From an uncultured Desulfobacterium sp. (GTDB lineage: Bacteria; Desulfobacterota; Desulfobacteria; Desulfobacterales; Desulfobacteraceae): DNA of 6,909 nt. Shown one piece after another: positions 1 through 4,757 of this stretch (the stretch's first letter is position 1; every line of letters starts with the position of its first letter). The notes under the pieces were generated by a model, which worked only from the letters and a program-made list of their open reading frames with translations, was not told where the DNA came from and did not search any database. The stretch lies in assembly GCA_937124525.1 (NCBI GenBank), contig CAKZLA010000568.1:1-6909 (forward strand). Reading direction: 5' to 3'. The position numbers were made by a program, and so were the translations under genes.

Positions 1-46
1 AAAAGTGTCAATAACGCAAGCCTGACCCCTCCCCAGAGTGGCCGAG

Positions 47-97
47 GTTATGCCCCCCCTGTTGGGGTGAGCCATCTCCACGGGAGATCGTAATAAC
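47..97. other. Possible three-way-junction RNA or hairpin cluster
   Basis: Three nested complementarities can form together: an outer helix GTTAT (47-51) with ATAAC (93-97), an inner hairpin CCCC (56-59) with GGGG (64-67) around a TGTT loop, and a second inner hairpin ATCTCC (74-79) with GGAGAT (83-88) around an ACG loop. This is visible directly in the sequence. I recognise no known RNA family. The helices are short enough to be chance, or they may be the imperfect end of a mobile element lying further left. Confidence 0.25.
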
Positions 98-108
98 AGA
101 ATTTAATT

Positions 109-211
109 GGGCACATCACGGATTTGTGTGAAAATTCATAGCTGCTGATACGCCAACACTTCGAATTGCTTACAACAATTATACATTTATCACACTAATC
201 CGCGAAGACCC
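109..211. mobile_element. MITE-like non-autonomous element with inverted repeats and 7-bp target duplication
   Basis: The two ends are imperfect inverted repeats. Positions 116-131 match the reverse complement of 190-205 at 14 of 16 bases, and the tips are GGG (109-111) and CCC (209-211). The element is flanked without gap by the perfect direct repeat TTTAATT at 102-108 and 212-218, as expected for a target-site duplication. The 103-bp interior has no coding capacity, so mobilisation would need a transposase supplied in trans. The GG-starting ends, with a right end reading GGGTCTTCG on the minus strand, recall ISL3-family termini. ISL3 normally duplicates 8 bp and only 7 are perfect here, so the family assignment is weak. 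Chance is the main alternative, because TTTAATT is AT-rich. Confidence 0.5.
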
Positions 212-333
212 TTTAATTCTTGCCATTAAAATCACATCACAAGATGGCCGACGTTATGACCAAGCCTTTAAATACAAACAATGTATTTTTAGCCATGCTC
301 TCGGTCCCTGATTTTCTCAAAAATGGCAGTGGC

Positions 334-807
334 TTATGCCATGACCGAAAGTTTGTTGGCCAAAAGCCGGATATGGGACATCTCTTCTTTGATAATATCT
401 TCCACACGCTGTTTACCGGCTGCACCGGAAACCAACTCCTTCATGCCAAGATAAAACACAATGGAATCCTGCTCAGCTTTGATGGCAGAGGAGAGAATGC
501 CCTTCATGTCATGACCAGGTTCCTCTTTTTTAAAGAATATCTTTGTGTCTGCCATGGCTTGTAGATATAGAACCGCTTCTCCCTGGGGATCAAAAATAAG
601 GTTCTCTTGATCTTCTTTTTTCAGATCTGCCTGCATATCGGCAAAGGTTTTTTCATGCTGATCTTCCATGTCGGCAAGGGTTTTGAGAAATTTTTGTTCT
701 GCTTCTCCGGTCACCTTTGCCGCAGCTTTTCTGTAAAAAGCCGCCCCGTTAACCTCAATCTGCTTTGCCATCTCAAAAATTTCATCTGCACTGAAATCGT
801 ATCCCAT
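334..807 (-). CDS. Rubrerythrin-like diiron ferritin-family protein (no rubredoxin domain)
   Basis: A 157-residue four-helix ferritin-like protein. The expected carboxylate-bridged diiron ligand set is visible: Glu18, Glu48-x-x-His51, Glu112 and Glu142-x-x-His145, in the repeated E...ExxH order of rubrerythrin and ferritin-like proteins. The C-terminal rubredoxin domain of classical rubrerythrin is missing, as in many short ferritin family proteins of anaerobes. No signal peptide is seen, so it is probably cytoplasmic. Likely roles are peroxide reduction or iron handling under oxidative stress; which one cannot be told from sequence. An AAGGAG ribosome-binding site (815-820) sits 7 nt before the ATG. 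It is the third gene of the oxygen-defence cluster, 128 bp downstream of the flavodiiron gene, so it may be read through or use the promoter candidate at 843-871. Confidence 0.85.
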   Translation of the reverse strand: MGYDFSADEIFEMAKQIEVNGAAFYRKAAAKVTGEAEQKFLKTLADMEDQHEKTFADMQADLKKEDQENLIFDPQGEAVLYLQAMADTKIFFKKEEPGHDMKGILSSAIKAEQDSIVFYLGMKELVSGAAGKQRVEDIIKEEMSHIRLLANKLSVMA

Positions 808-842
808 TCAGTTTCTCCTTATATTTTTCTTTTCACTCATAG

Positions 843-871
843 ATTATTTTAAGTAACCCTAACCTGGACAA
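843..871 (-). promoter_or_regulatory. Candidate sigma-70-type promoter for the ferritin-like gene
   Basis: On the minus strand, TTGTCC (866-871, 4 of 6 to the -35 consensus) and AATAAT (843-848, 5 of 6 to the -10 consensus) are separated by exactly 17 nt. Transcription would start near 836 and give a short leader carrying the ribosome-binding site at 815-820. It would allow the ferritin-like gene to be expressed independently of the upstream rubredoxin-flavodiiron pair. Confidence 0.35.
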
Positions 872-935
872 GCCAGAGCCAAAAAGGTTTTGTTGATTCT
901 CTTGCCCAAATAACACGAAAATCAGAGATAAGAAT

Positions 936-2129
936 CTAACAAACGCCAATAATTTTGTCAGCAATATCCTGTCCCATGAGGAAGCATTTTTCAAGGTCTG
1001 CCTCATCGGGTACATACTGAATTTTTAGTCCCTCATGTATCACATCCATCTTCATGGCCTCAAATTCCCGGTTGAGAATCTTTACAGATTCACCACTCCA
1101 GCCATAGGAACCAAATGCCGCTGCCATACGATTCTGGGGTTTCAATCCTTTTATATAGGTCATCACATCGGCTACCACCGGGAAGATACCATTGTTCAGG
1201 GTGGGAGAGCCCACCACAAGAGCTTTGGCATCCAGCACTTCTGTCATGATATCACTTCTGTGGCACTTTCGTGTATTCATCAATCGCACATGAACGTCCC
1301 GGGATTCAATGCCCTTGGCAACTTCCCGGGCCATGGTGGCGGTGCTTTTCCACATGGTATCAAAAATGACAACCGCCTTCTTCTGTGCCTCTTGTTTACT
1401 CCACTCGTCGTATTTGGCGATAATGGCACCGGGATTATCCCGCCAGATCACCCCATGATCCGGGCAGATCATGTTAATCTCAAGTCCGGATTCCTGGACT
1501 GATTTTAAGAGACTCTGTACCCTGGAAGAATAGTTAAGCAGAATATTGGCATAATATTTTGCCGCATGATCCATGACCTTATCACCAATTTCATCGTCAA
1601 AGGCGCAGTCTCCGGCATAATGCTGCCCAAAGGCATCACTGGAAAAAAGGATTTTATCTTCTTTCACATAGGTAAACATGCTGTCCGGCCAATGCAGCAT
1701 CTTGGTTTCCATGAAGGCAAGGGTCCGCTTTCCCAGATCAAGTTCTTCTCCATTTTCAACGGCCCGGAGGTTGAGTTTTCCGGGAAAATGGCTATTAAGG
1801 TTCTTAAGACCCATTTTAGAACATAAAACCGGTTTGTCCTTACCAATGCGCTCCATGACAGCGGTGAGAGCGCCAGAATGATCCATCTCTGTGTGATTGC
1901 TGATGACAACATCAATGTCAGAGGGATCAATGATTTTACTGATGTTATCCAGAAGCTCGTGGCTGAACTCCTTTTTAACTGTGTCAATGAGGACATTTTT
2001 TTCATCTAAAATCAAAAAAGCATTATAGGAAGTACCTTCATAGGTGGAGTATCCATGGAAATCCCGGATATCCCAATCCCGGCATCCCACAGAATATATT
2101 CCCGGTGCTATTTCAACAGGTTTAAACAT
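936..2129 (-). CDS. roo: A-type flavodiiron protein (rubredoxin:oxygen oxidoreductase / FprA)
   Basis: A 397-residue, two-domain flavodiiron protein. Residues about 1-245 form the metallo-beta-lactamase-like diiron domain. The ligands His79-x-Glu81-x-Asp83, His146, Asp165 and His225 (in CPDHG) are all present, with nearly the same numbering as Desulfovibrio gigas ROO. Residues about 251-397 form the FMN-binding flavodoxin domain, including the VVGSPT loop (305-310) and the GSYGWSGES loop (340-348). Length is typical for the minimal class A type without an extra C-terminal domain. In the family, electrons from rubredoxin reach FMN and then the diiron site, reducing O2 to water, or NO to N2O in some members, in the cytoplasm. 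The gene lies directly behind the rubredoxin gene with an overlapping ribosome-binding site, matching the classic rubredoxin-roo pair of sulfate reducers. The O2-versus-NO preference cannot be decided here. Confidence 0.96.
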   Translation of the reverse strand: MFKPVEIAPGIYSVGCRDWDIRDFHGYSTYEGTSYNAFLILDEKNVLIDTVKKEFSHELLDNISKIIDPSDIDVVISNHTEMDHSGALTAVMERIGKDKPVLCSKMGLKNLNSHFPGKLNLRAVENGEELDLGKRTLAFMETKMLHWPDSMFTYVKEDKILFSSDAFGQHYAGDCAFDDEIGDKVMDHAAKYYANILLNYSSRVQSLLKSVQESGLEINMICPDHGVIWRDNPGAIIAKYDEWSKQEAQKKAVVIFDTMWKSTATMAREVAKGIESRDVHVRLMNTRKCHRSDIMTEVLDAKALVVGSPTLNNGIFPVVADVMTYIKGLKPQNRMAAAFGSYGWSGESVKILNREFEAMKMDVIHEGLKIQYVPDEADLEKCFLMGQDIADKIIGVC

Positions 2130-2136
2130 GTTGAAG

Positions 2137-2143
2137 CCTCCTT
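2137..2143 (-). promoter_or_regulatory. Ribosome-binding site of the flavodiiron gene, overlapping the rubredoxin stop codon
   Basis: A full AAGGAGG lies 7 nt upstream of the flavodiiron ATG. Its first two bases are part of the TAA stop codon of the rubredoxin gene. The arrangement fixes the start codon and implies that the two genes are translated from one message with coupled translation. Confidence 0.85.
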
Positions 2144-2300
2144 AATCAAGTTTCTCAAAAAATTCTTTTTCTGCACCACAAAGGGGGCACACCCAACCGT
2201 CTGGAAGGTCTTCAAAAGCGGTTCCAGCCTCGATACCATTGTCATAATCCCCTTCGGCAGGATCGTATACATAATCGCAGGGACATTCATATTTACTCAT
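2142..2300 (-). CDS. Rubredoxin, variant with a C-x-C first metal knuckle
   Basis: A 52-residue rubredoxin. The YVYDPAEGD stretch (10-18), the [15 protein letters not shown] core (28-42) and the C38-P-L-C41 knuckle are standard. The first knuckle is unusual: it reads C6-P-C8-D-Y, one residue shorter than the usual C-x-x-C-G-Y, while the rest of the protein aligns without gaps to classical rubredoxins. The reading frame is intact, so a simple frameshift error is unlikely. Rubredoxin is a small cytoplasmic Fe(Cys)4 one-electron carrier, and here it should be the electron donor of the flavodiiron protein encoded immediately downstream. Its start has AAGGAG (2308-2313) 7 nt upstream. It is the first gene of the minus-strand cluster. 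The effect of the shortened knuckle on metal binding or redox potential cannot be predicted from sequence. Confidence 0.93.
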   Translation of the reverse strand: MSKYECPCDYVYDPAEGDYDNGIEAGTAFEDLPDGWVCPLCGAEKEFFEKLD

Positions 2301-2322
2301 TATTATTCTCCTTAGCTGTTTT

Positions 2323-2349
2323 ATTAAATTTTGTAAAACATCTTATCAA
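2323..2349 (-). promoter_or_regulatory. Weak promoter candidate close to the rubredoxin gene
   Basis: Minus-strand TTGATA (2344-2349, 5 of 6 to -35) and TTTAAT (2323-2328, 5 of 6 to -10) are separated by only 15 nt, shorter than the preferred 17. Transcription would begin near 2316, leaving a very short leader. A competing -10, TATTAT at 2376-2381, lies further upstream, and its -35 region would fall inside the palindrome at 2393-2411. Which of the two is used, if either, is open. Confidence 0.2.
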
Positions 2350-2392
2350 AACCATGGCCAGGTAGCCGGACAAACATAATACAGGCATGGTT
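2350..2392. repeat. Inverted repeat upstream of rubredoxin, terminator-like on the plus strand
   Basis: AACCATGGCC (2350-2359) pairs with GGCATGGTT (2384-2392) through nine base pairs and one bulged G, around a 24-nt loop. On the plus strand it is followed by C and six T residues, resembling an intrinsic terminator, but no plus-strand gene ends here. On the minus strand it would form part of the leader or lie between promoter and operator. It may insulate the rubredoxin region, act as a regulatory hairpin, or be chance. The long loop makes a strong terminator unlikely. Confidence 0.3.
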
Positions 2393-2411
2393 CTTTTTTA
2401 TGATAAAAAAG
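2393..2411. promoter_or_regulatory. Perfect 19-bp palindrome, candidate Fur/PerR-type operator
   Basis: CTTTTTTAT-G-ATAAAAAAG is a perfect inverted repeat with 9-bp arms and a single central base. The core fits the 7-1-7 geometry of Fur-superfamily boxes and agrees with the PerR consensus TTATAAT-N-ATTATAA at 10 of 14 arm positions. It lies 93 bp upstream of the rubredoxin start, next to a -10-like TATTAT (2376-2381), where a bound dimer would cover the -35 region. A partial copy, TTTTTTATCAT, occurs at 2463-2473. Control by a peroxide or iron sensor would suit the downstream oxygen-defence genes; this is inference. A-tract/T-tract palindromes also arise in AT-rich DNA. Confidence 0.4.
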
Positions 2412-2422
2412 CCACAAAAAGA

Positions 2423-2435
2423 TGAATTTAATTCA
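2423..2435. repeat. 13-bp palindrome TGAATT-T-AATTCA
   Basis: Perfect inverted repeat with 6-bp arms and one central base, lying 11 bp beyond the 19-bp palindrome in the same gene-free region. It could be a second operator in a divergent control region, but arms this short and AT-rich are weak evidence. Confidence 0.2.
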
Positions 2436-2802
2436 AAAAACTGAAATAGAATATTATACTGGTTTTTTATCATTGTAAACCATAAGGCAAAGTTTTAACC
2501 TTTGTCATATCCGTTCCCATTGAATAAATAATAGGCTCTTTAAATTAACCTATCAATTTTCATGCCGGAACACTTTTTTTTAGAATGTGGCGCCTTCCAG
2601 CATTCTGGCAGGTTCATGCATGCCCTCAAGTGGAGGGACTTAAATCTCCCCAAAAATCAATGCCAGACCCCGGGAATATGTTCCAATTGAAATGATACAC
2701 TGATGGATAAAGAAACGTTTATGTTTCATAAATATTGAGACAGATACGGTTAAATTTGATGGGACTGGTCACAACATCTGCAACTTAGAAGGGATGCACT
2801 GG

Positions 2803-2830
2803 TTGACTCACTTTAAACCGAGTTAAAAAT
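2803..2830 (+). promoter_or_regulatory. Weak promoter candidate for the DUF3047 gene
   Basis: TTGACT (2803-2808, 5 of 6 to the -35 consensus) is followed after 16 nt by AAAAAT (2825-2830, 4 of 6 to the -10 consensus). It would leave a leader of roughly 90 nt containing the AGTTGG/CCAACT hairpin. The -10 match is poor, so this is only the best candidate seen. Confidence 0.22.
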
Positions 2831-2917
2831 GGGTTTGTCTCACACTACAAAATACTGAAGCGCTAAGTTGGAACAAACAACCCAACTGAAGGGCTGTTCA
2901 ACTCGACAATAAACAAT

Positions 2918-2922
2918 GGAGG
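2918..2922 (+). promoter_or_regulatory. Ribosome-binding site favouring a GTG start for the DUF3047 gene
   Basis: GGAGG lies 5 nt before GTG at 2928. The in-frame ATG at 2916 overlaps this GGAGG and has no purine-rich site of its own upstream, so the GTG is the better start by spacing. It also trims four acidic-rich residues that would precede a normal signal peptide. Confidence 0.65.
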
Positions 2923-2927
2923 ATGAA

Positions 2928-3674
2928 GTGCATGTAAAAAAAATATCATTGTGGCTATTTTTTTCCGGATTAATCCTATGGGGGGGGCTACCAAGGGTCA
3001 ATTTTGCCCAAGAAACTGTGATGGTGGGTCATTTTTCAACTTCCTCCCCGGAGGATGCCCAGCCCCAGGGCTGGGAACCCATGGAGTTCAAAAAAATAAC
3101 AAATCACACCACTTATGATTTAGTCAGGGAGGATGGCATAGGGGTCATAAAGGCCCACAGCAATGGGGCATCTTCGGGGCTCATGCATCGAATCTCCATT
3201 GATCCCATGCAATACCCGATCATTTCCTGGCGATGGAAAACCCGGAATATGTTGAAAAATGGTGACGTCACCCTTAAATCAGGGGATGATTATCCCGCAC
3301 GGATTTATATTACCTTTGCCTATGATGGTTCCCGGCTGGGATTTTTTGAAAAGACAAAATATAATGCGGCAAAATTGATTTATGGCGAATATCCACCCAT
3401 GGGTGCCATCAACTACATCTGGGATGGAAAGGCTCCCCAGGGAACATCCGTGCCTAATGCCTACACCTCCAGGGTGATGATGATCGTGGTGGAAAGTGGC
3501 AGCAATAATTTAAATACCTGGGTTGAGGAACGCCAAAACATCCGGGAGGATTACCGCAAACTGTTTGGCCAGGAACCTCCCATGATTTCCGGGGTGGCCA
3601 TCATGACCGACACCGACAATACCGGAGAAGAGGCCACTACATTTTACGGGGATATTATATTTTCAAAAAAATGA
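2928..3674 (+). CDS. Exported DUF3047-family protein
   Basis: A 248-residue protein when started at GTG 2928 (252 from ATG 2916). It begins with a typical signal peptide: Lys4-Lys5, a hydrophobic stretch about residues 6-20, and a plausible cleavage near VNFA-QE (residues 24-29), so it is probably periplasmic. The mature part matches my recollection of DUF3047: an ISWRWK segment, the YPARIYITFAYD strand, a YIWDGKAPQGT segment and a C-terminal GVAIMTDTDNTGEEA acidic turn before the FYGDI strand. The family has no established function that I know of; its beta-rich, tryptophan-containing pattern suggests a ligand- or carbohydrate-binding fold, which is inference. It stands alone on the plus strand and converges with the kinase remnant. 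It has no obvious functional tie to its neighbours. Confidence 0.8.
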   Translation: MHVKKISLWLFFSGLILWGGLPRVNFAQETVMVGHFSTSSPEDAQPQGWEPMEFKKITNHTTYDLVREDGIGVIKAHSNGASSGLMHRISIDPMQYPIISWRWKTRNMLKNGDVTLKSGDDYPARIYITFAYDGSRLGFFEKTKYNAAKLIYGEYPPMGAINYIWDGKAPQGTSVPNAYTSRVMMIVVESGSNNLNTWVEERQNIREDYRKLFGQEPPMISGVAIMTDTDNTGEEATTFYGDIIFSKK

Positions 3675-3793
3675 TCAAGAGAATTTCTTCATATAACTGC
3701 CACGGGCAGACCGTATTGGGATACTGATCCACCCACAACGAAAAATTAAATCTCAATTATTCAGGCACCTTGTACTGAGTATCATATAAACGG
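3675..3793. other. Convergent intergenic gap, no clear terminator
   Basis: This gap separates the 3' ends of two converging genes, where a bidirectional terminator would be expected. The only compact hairpin is CTGCC-ACG-GGCAG (3697-3709), with no T-tract on either side. A distant 6-bp pair, GATACT (3720-3725) with AGTATC (3778-3783), is also present. Termination may be Rho-dependent. Confidence 0.4.
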
Positions 3794-4282
3794 TCATGGC
3801 AACATTGCATTCCAACTGGCGGTGATATCTCCGTGATTTTCCACAAGCAGATTGAGATACACCAGTTCCAGTTCAATCATTTCCCGGTCTTTTTTTCTCA
3901 ACCATTCAGAAAGCCAGGCAAACCGAAGGGCAATGACAAAAGCCAACAACGATTGCCATCCCACAGGACAAAAAAACTTCCCGCCTTCCAGGTCGTGGAG
4001 AAGAGACGACACCAGATCCCCCACCAAAGCCGGGGGATCTTCCATGCCAAGGCAACCCATAAGGTTGGCAATATCATAGACTTCAGACTTCCAACCCATG
4101 AATTCCCAGTCAATGACTCCATTGATACCATCTTTGGACCAGATGATATTGATGGGATGAAAATCGCCATGGCTGAACCCCGGGAAGAATCCGCTCTTCA
4201 CACCGCTCCGGGCTGCCGGGAATGTCAATATCCCGGCGTGGCCTGGAAAAAGCAAAATTCCATTTTTCTGAAATTTGAGAGA
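3794..4282 (-). pseudogene. C-terminal remnant of an aminoglycoside-phosphotransferase (APH)-family kinase
   Basis: An open minus-strand frame encodes only the C-lobe of an APH/choline-kinase-type phosphotransferase. The catalytic loop HGDFHPIN (His29, Asp31, Asn36 counting from TTG at 4255) and the metal-binding GVIDWEF (Asp49) are intact, followed by helical sequence to a normal-looking C terminus. The N-lobe with the ATP-binding Lys and Glu, normally well over 100 residues, is absent. An in-frame TGA at 4283-4285 closes the frame, immediately after which the flavodoxin gene ends. The only start before the catalytic loop is TTG 4255, with no good ribosome-binding site. No stop codons have accumulated in about 160 codons, so the truncation looks recent, or a short product is still made. 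Family substrates are sugars, aminoglycosides, choline or homoserine; the original substrate cannot be told. Confidence 0.7.
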
Positions 4283-4288
4283 TCATGT

Positions 4289-4723
4289 CTATTCCAGCAG
4301 TTTGGCAATATCTTTACCGTAATCTTGGGCCATGGGAACACCACCTTCAAGCCAACTGGCCTTGAGCGTCAGGGGAGAACCCACCATGCTCATCCCATAA
4401 ATATTAACCATGGTATCAAATATGCGTTGGGGGGCTTCGCCACTCCAGCCAAAGGCACCAAAGGAGCCCCCGGGGAGCCCTTTTAATTCTACACGCTCGG
4501 CAATGAACAGGACCTGTTTCATGGAAGCAATCATTTCCCCATGGTAGGTGGCAGACCCGAAAACGTAGCCGTCAAACCCCTTTAAGGCCTCTTCGGATTT
4601 GATTTCATTGGCATTTTTCAAGGTGGCACCATGCCCGGAAATACGAACGCCCTCGGCAATGAGCTCAGCAATTTTCAGGGTTTCTCTGGAACGGGTTGCA
4701 TAAACAATTAAAATTTCAGCCAT
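4289..4723 (-). CDS. Flavodoxin, short FMN-binding electron carrier
   Basis: A 144-residue flavodoxin-fold protein. The phosphate-binding loop of FMN is T10-R-S-R-E-T15 after the first strand (EILIVYA). The two isoalloxazine loops are GSATYHGEM (56-64) and GAFGWSGEA (89-97). The second loop closely resembles the flavodoxin domain of the flavodiiron protein in this window (GSYGWSGES), so it belongs to the FprA-like flavodoxin group rather than the classical long-chain type. It is cytoplasmic and probably a one-electron carrier, with partners unknown. The ATG has AAGGAG (4730-4735) 6 nt upstream. It lies 34 nt downstream of the exporter gene on the same strand, so the two are probably cotranscribed. 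The truncated kinase frame begins directly behind it. Confidence 0.88.
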   Translation of the reverse strand: MAEILIVYATRSRETLKIAELIAEGVRISGHGATLKNANEIKSEEALKGFDGYVFGSATYHGEMIASMKQVLFIAERVELKGLPGGSFGAFGWSGEAPQRIFDTMVNIYGMSMVGSPLTLKASWLEGGVPMAQDYGKDIAKLLE

Positions 4724-4757
4724 TTTAATCTCCTTTTGCTGCTGGGATAATAAAATT

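Larger units (their letters stand above)
1..333. other. Gene-free region left of the ferritin-like gene
   Basis: I see no credible coding region in these 333 bases. The short open frames that run in from the right are opposite-strand shadows of the ferritin-like gene. The stretch holds a hairpin cluster (47-97), a MITE-like element (109-211) and an AT-only inverted repeat (270-276 with 282-288, 7-bp arms, 5-nt loop). The last is downstream of the minus-strand ferritin-like gene but has no adjacent T-tract, so I do not call it a terminator. The first 30 bases resemble, from memory only, a sequence often found beside Y1-type (IS200-like) transposase genes in Deltaproteobacteria. Together these suggest the edge of an accessory or mobile region. 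Confidence 0.6.
2412..2915. other. Gene-free region with several hairpins, no recognised RNA
   Basis: About 500 bases without a credible open frame on either strand. Visible inverted repeats are GGCAAAG/CTTTGTC (2486-2492 with 2500-2506, one G-T pair); AGAATGTGG pairing with CCA and CATTCT (2582-2590 with 2597-2606, one bulge); CCCTC/GAGGG (2623-2627 with 2633-2637); TTTATG/CATAAA (2718-2723 with 2727-2732); and AGTTGG/CCAACT (2866-2871 with 2882-2887) just ahead of the DUF3047 gene. None is followed by a convincing T-tract. The density between 2580 and 2735 could reflect a structured leader or small RNA, but I match it to no riboswitch family. The region separates the divergent rubredoxin cluster and the DUF3047 gene. 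Confidence 0.4.

Noticed and set aside
47..97. Integron attC recombination site
   Set aside because: The ends read GTTAT...ATAAC, the reverse of the AAC...GTT order of attC core sites, and no integron cassette context is visible.
2581..2606. Intrinsic terminator at the AGAATG/CATTCT hairpin
   Set aside because: The T-tract precedes the stem on the plus strand and becomes an A-tract after it on the minus strand, the wrong order for termination on either strand.
2604..2620. Sigma-54-like promoter (TGGCAGG...TGCAT)
   Set aside because: The GG and GC elements are separated by 9 bases instead of the required 10.
2641..2690. Cobalamin riboswitch
   Set aside because: Only a vague likeness to the terminal GCCAGGA segment is present; the conserved core boxes are absent.
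3720..3783. Terminator from the GATACT/AGTATC repeat
   Set aside because: The 6-bp arms are 52 nt apart and no T-tract follows.
3794..4255. Intact short kinase starting at TTG 4255
   Set aside because: It lacks the whole ATP-binding N-lobe, begins at a rare start codon without a ribosome-binding site and follows a stop codon directly, so a truncated remnant is more likely.
3833..4486. A 217-codon plus-strand open frame across the kinase remnant and flavodoxin
   Set aside because: It is antisense to two recognisable proteins, has no motif of its own and no good ribosome-binding site.
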